NCBI GenBank assembly: GCA_041397365.1 | Contig: JAWKWT010000009.1 | Span: forward strand, 124,001 to 188,000 | Reading direction: 5' to 3' | Length of the DNA stretch: 64,000 nucleotides | Origin: P52-10 sp041397365 | Lineage (GTDB): Bacteria > Pseudomonadota > Alphaproteobacteria > Rhizobiales > Xanthobacteraceae | Part shown: positions 62,533-64,000 of the stretch, piece by piece | Layout of the letters: each line of letters starts with the position of its first letter | Numbering within the stretch: position 1 is the first letter of the stretch | The notes under the pieces: model-generated | Seen by the model: the letters and a program-made list of their open reading frames with translations, nothing else | The model's database searches: none | What the model was told of the DNA's origin: nothing | Program-made: the position numbers and the translations under genes

Positions 62533-63270
62533 GTGAAGGACTTCCGGGGCAAGCGCGTCTGGATCATCGGGGCCAGCGCCGGAATCGGTGCCGCCCTTTC
62601 TCGCGCATTGGCACGCGAAGGGGCCATACTGATCCTTTCGGCAAGAGATTCCGGGGCCTTGAAGTCACTCGCCGACGATTGCGGCGGGGCGGAAACCATA
62701 CCGTTTGATCTTGGCGTGCCGGGCGAGCTCGAACGCGCAGCGAGCCGCATATCCGGGATTGGCCTTCTCGATATCGTCATCTGCACTGTAGCCGTCTATG
62801 AACCAGCGCTGGTCCGCGACATGGTTCGCGACCGGGCCGAGAGGATGTTGCGGATCAACATCCTGGGCATATTGGAAGTCGGCCGGGTATGCCCGCCGCT
62901 TCTGCGCGAAGGTGGACAACTGGTCCTCTTTGGTTCGGTGGCCGGCTATTTTGGACTTCCGAAGGGACAGCCCTATTCTGCGACAAAGGCTGCGGTGAAC
63001 AACATTGCCGAAAGTTTGGCTGTGGAGCTTTGGCCGCGCGTCGACGTCCGGCTTGTTTGTCCCGGATTTGTGCGCTCGCGGCTGACGGCGCAAAACAACT
63101 TCCGCATGCCCGCACTTATCAGCGCCGAGGAGGCTGCCGAGCGGACGCTGCGCGGCCTCAAAGGACGAAGCTTCGAGATCCACTTTCCGCGCCGGTTCAC
63201 GGTAGCTGTCAAGATTCTGCGCCTGCTTCCCTACTGGCTCGCGCTGCGTTTGACCCGGCGCATCGCCTGA
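62533..63270 (+). CDS. SDR-family oxidoreductase in the rpoE-chrR operon
   Basis: A 245-residue short-chain dehydrogenase starting at GTG 62533, five bases after chrR. Cofactor motif GASAGIGAALSRAL; catalytic Ser in LFGSVAGY and Tyr-Lys in PYSATKAA. Its third-gene position in the RpoE operon suggests a role in repair of oxidised lipids or in membrane fatty-acid modification. An SDR is also found in the singlet-oxygen regulon of Rhodobacter. Confidence 0.9.
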   Translation: MKDFRGKRVWIIGASAGIGAALSRALAREGAILILSARDSGALKSLADDCGGAETIPFDLGVPGELERAASRISGIGLLDIVICTVAVYEPALVRDMVRDRAERMLRINILGILEVGRVCPPLLREGGQLVLFGSVAGYFGLPKGQPYSATKAAVNNIAESLAVELWPRVDVRLVCPGFVRSRLTAQNNFRMPALISAEEAAERTLRGLKGRSFEIHFPRRFTVAVKILRLLPYWLALRLTRRIA

Positions 63271-63277
63271 GCCGGCC

Positions 63278-63682
63278 TCAACTTAGACGTCCGCTCACGA
63301 CGGCAACGCCGGCCCAGGCCGAAACGCCGGTAAGCACGGTCCCCCAAGCCAGATCCACAGCGACCTGTTGAAGCGACCAAGCCTGTAACGTCGCATAATT
63401 CGTCATTTCATACGTGCCGTAGCACAGGAACCCGAGAGCCATACCGAACACCAGCGCCTGTAGGGGCGCATGTTCCTTGAATGCCGGCCAGGACACGAAC
63501 CACAACAGCCCTGCAACGTAAACCAGATAGAAAATCGCAGCCGGTCCGAACCGCAGCGGCGAAGCCAGCAAATGCGCGACATGTCGTTCGAATACCGGCC
63601 GGACGAGATAATTTATGCCGATCATGTCCAAGCCGAAAAAGACGACGGCGGTGACCGCATACAGCGTCAGAATCTGGGTCAC
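63278..63682 (-). CDS. DUF2177-family membrane protein
   Basis: A 134-residue protein with four hydrophobic helices. GTG 63682 follows AAGGAG with seven bases between. The motif GTYEMTNYATLQAW and VDLAWGTVLTGVSAW identify the DUF2177 family. It is convergent with the SDR gene (7-base gap). Such genes are frequent in RpoE/ChrR-linked clusters, but the role is unknown. Confidence 0.85.
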   Translation of the reverse strand: MTQILTLYAVTAVVFFGLDMIGINYLVRPVFERHVAHLLASPLRFGPAAIFYLVYVAGLLWFVSWPAFKEHAPLQALVFGMALGFLCYGTYEMTNYATLQAWSLQQVAVDLAWGTVLTGVSAWAGVAVVSGRLS

Positions 63683-63735
63683 AATCAATCTCCTTGAGTG
63701 ACTGCAACACCTTACGAAGCTCGCGGCCATTCAGA

Positions 63736-63918
63736 TCAATCGCGGCCACCCTCGGCAGGGGGAACCGCCCTGGACGCCATACGGCAGACCGGATCAGAGG
63801 CCATCTCGCGCTTTTCGATCATGGCCCGTTCAACATGGCTGGCGGCACGAGCAGACGATGGCAGCCGGACTCGCAGAAGATCATAAAACGGACTGACGAC
63901 GGAACGAACACGCCGCAT
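63736..63918 (-). CDS. Small hypothetical protein at the window edge
   Basis: A 60-residue frame from ATG 63918; the frame stays open back to 63984 (LLTIWRDFIRRSSRLAE), suggesting that the true start lies further upstream or is disrupted. No family was recognised. It lies 53 bases before the DUF2177 gene on the same strand. Confidence 0.3.
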   Translation of the reverse strand: MRRVRSVVSPFYDLLRVRLPSSARAASHVERAMIEKREMASDPVCRMASRAVPPAEGGRD

Positions 63919-64000
63919 CTCGGCGAGCCGCGAACTCCTGCGGATGAAGTCACGCCAGATGGTCAGCAGGCTCCCATCAATGACTTATCATCCACGGCCG

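Noticed and set aside
1..64000. CRISPR arrays, tRNA or rRNA genes, insertion sequences
   Set aside because: No regularly spaced repeats, cloverleaf-type sequences, rRNA segments or transposase-like proteins were seen.

Overview
The window is high-GC chromosomal DNA of an alphaproteobacterium, most likely a relative of Bradyrhizobium, Afipia or Rhodopseudomonas. The evidence is a FixLJ-FixK module, a DUF3369 histidine kinase, HAE1-type RND genes with proteobacterial adaptors, TerC paralogs, Omp25-like porins, and a dispersed GAGCATGATC...GATCATGCTC palindromic element of the kind common in Bradyrhizobiaceae. I see no rRNA, tRNA, CRISPR array, phage or transposase genes.

Layout: 1-4.9 kb holds two histidine kinases, an OmpR-type regulator, an ECF sigma factor and a small secreted protein. 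5-7.6 kb is a cyanide-insensitive bd oxidase (cydAB plus a DUF2474 peptide). 7.6-11.4 kb holds a VOC dioxygenase-like protein, a pair of acyl-CoA dehydrogenases and a carboxymuconolactone-decarboxylase-like protein. 11.4-15.9 kb is a minus-strand catabolic cluster (FAD dehydrogenase, HIBADH-like, IclR, MFS). 16.3-18.3 kb is an unusual two-barrel outer-membrane protein. 18.7-36.5 kb is an envelope block. It alternates OmpA-like proteins, caspase-fold proteins (one with an intact His/Cys dyad, two with both residues replaced), RND adaptors and an RND pump, with AsmA, a class III cyclase and a Crp-like regulator between them. 37-38.7 kb is an unknown protein with a DxDTTA motif. 39-41.8 kb has two TerC genes and a small Xre-linked pair. 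41.8-51.8 kb has MFS transporters, acetoacetyl-CoA synthetase, a gamma-glutamyltransferase, a glycosyltransferase and an SDR.

51.8-57.7 kb is an oxygen-regulated cluster: FixK, FixL, FixJ, an FrrA-like receiver, a universal stress protein and several small proteins. Three TTGA-N8-CAA FixK-type boxes lie upstream of small genes or the receiver. 57.9-63.7 kb is an RpoE/ChrR (singlet-oxygen type) locus. Divergent matching promoters (TGATCC-N16-CGTAWT on both strands) face rpoE-chrR-SDR on one side and an FAD oxidoreductase, DUF1365 and Cfa-like methyltransferase on the other. This suggests stress-induced modification of membrane fatty acids.

At least eight genes (caspase tail, second OmpA leader, RND pump, TerC, PPOX-like, GGT, glycosyltransferase N-terminus, DUF1365) are broken by one or more single-base shifts although homologous protein sequence continues in another frame. 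The clustering of up to five shifts in one gene suggests draft-quality sequence, but true decay cannot be excluded.
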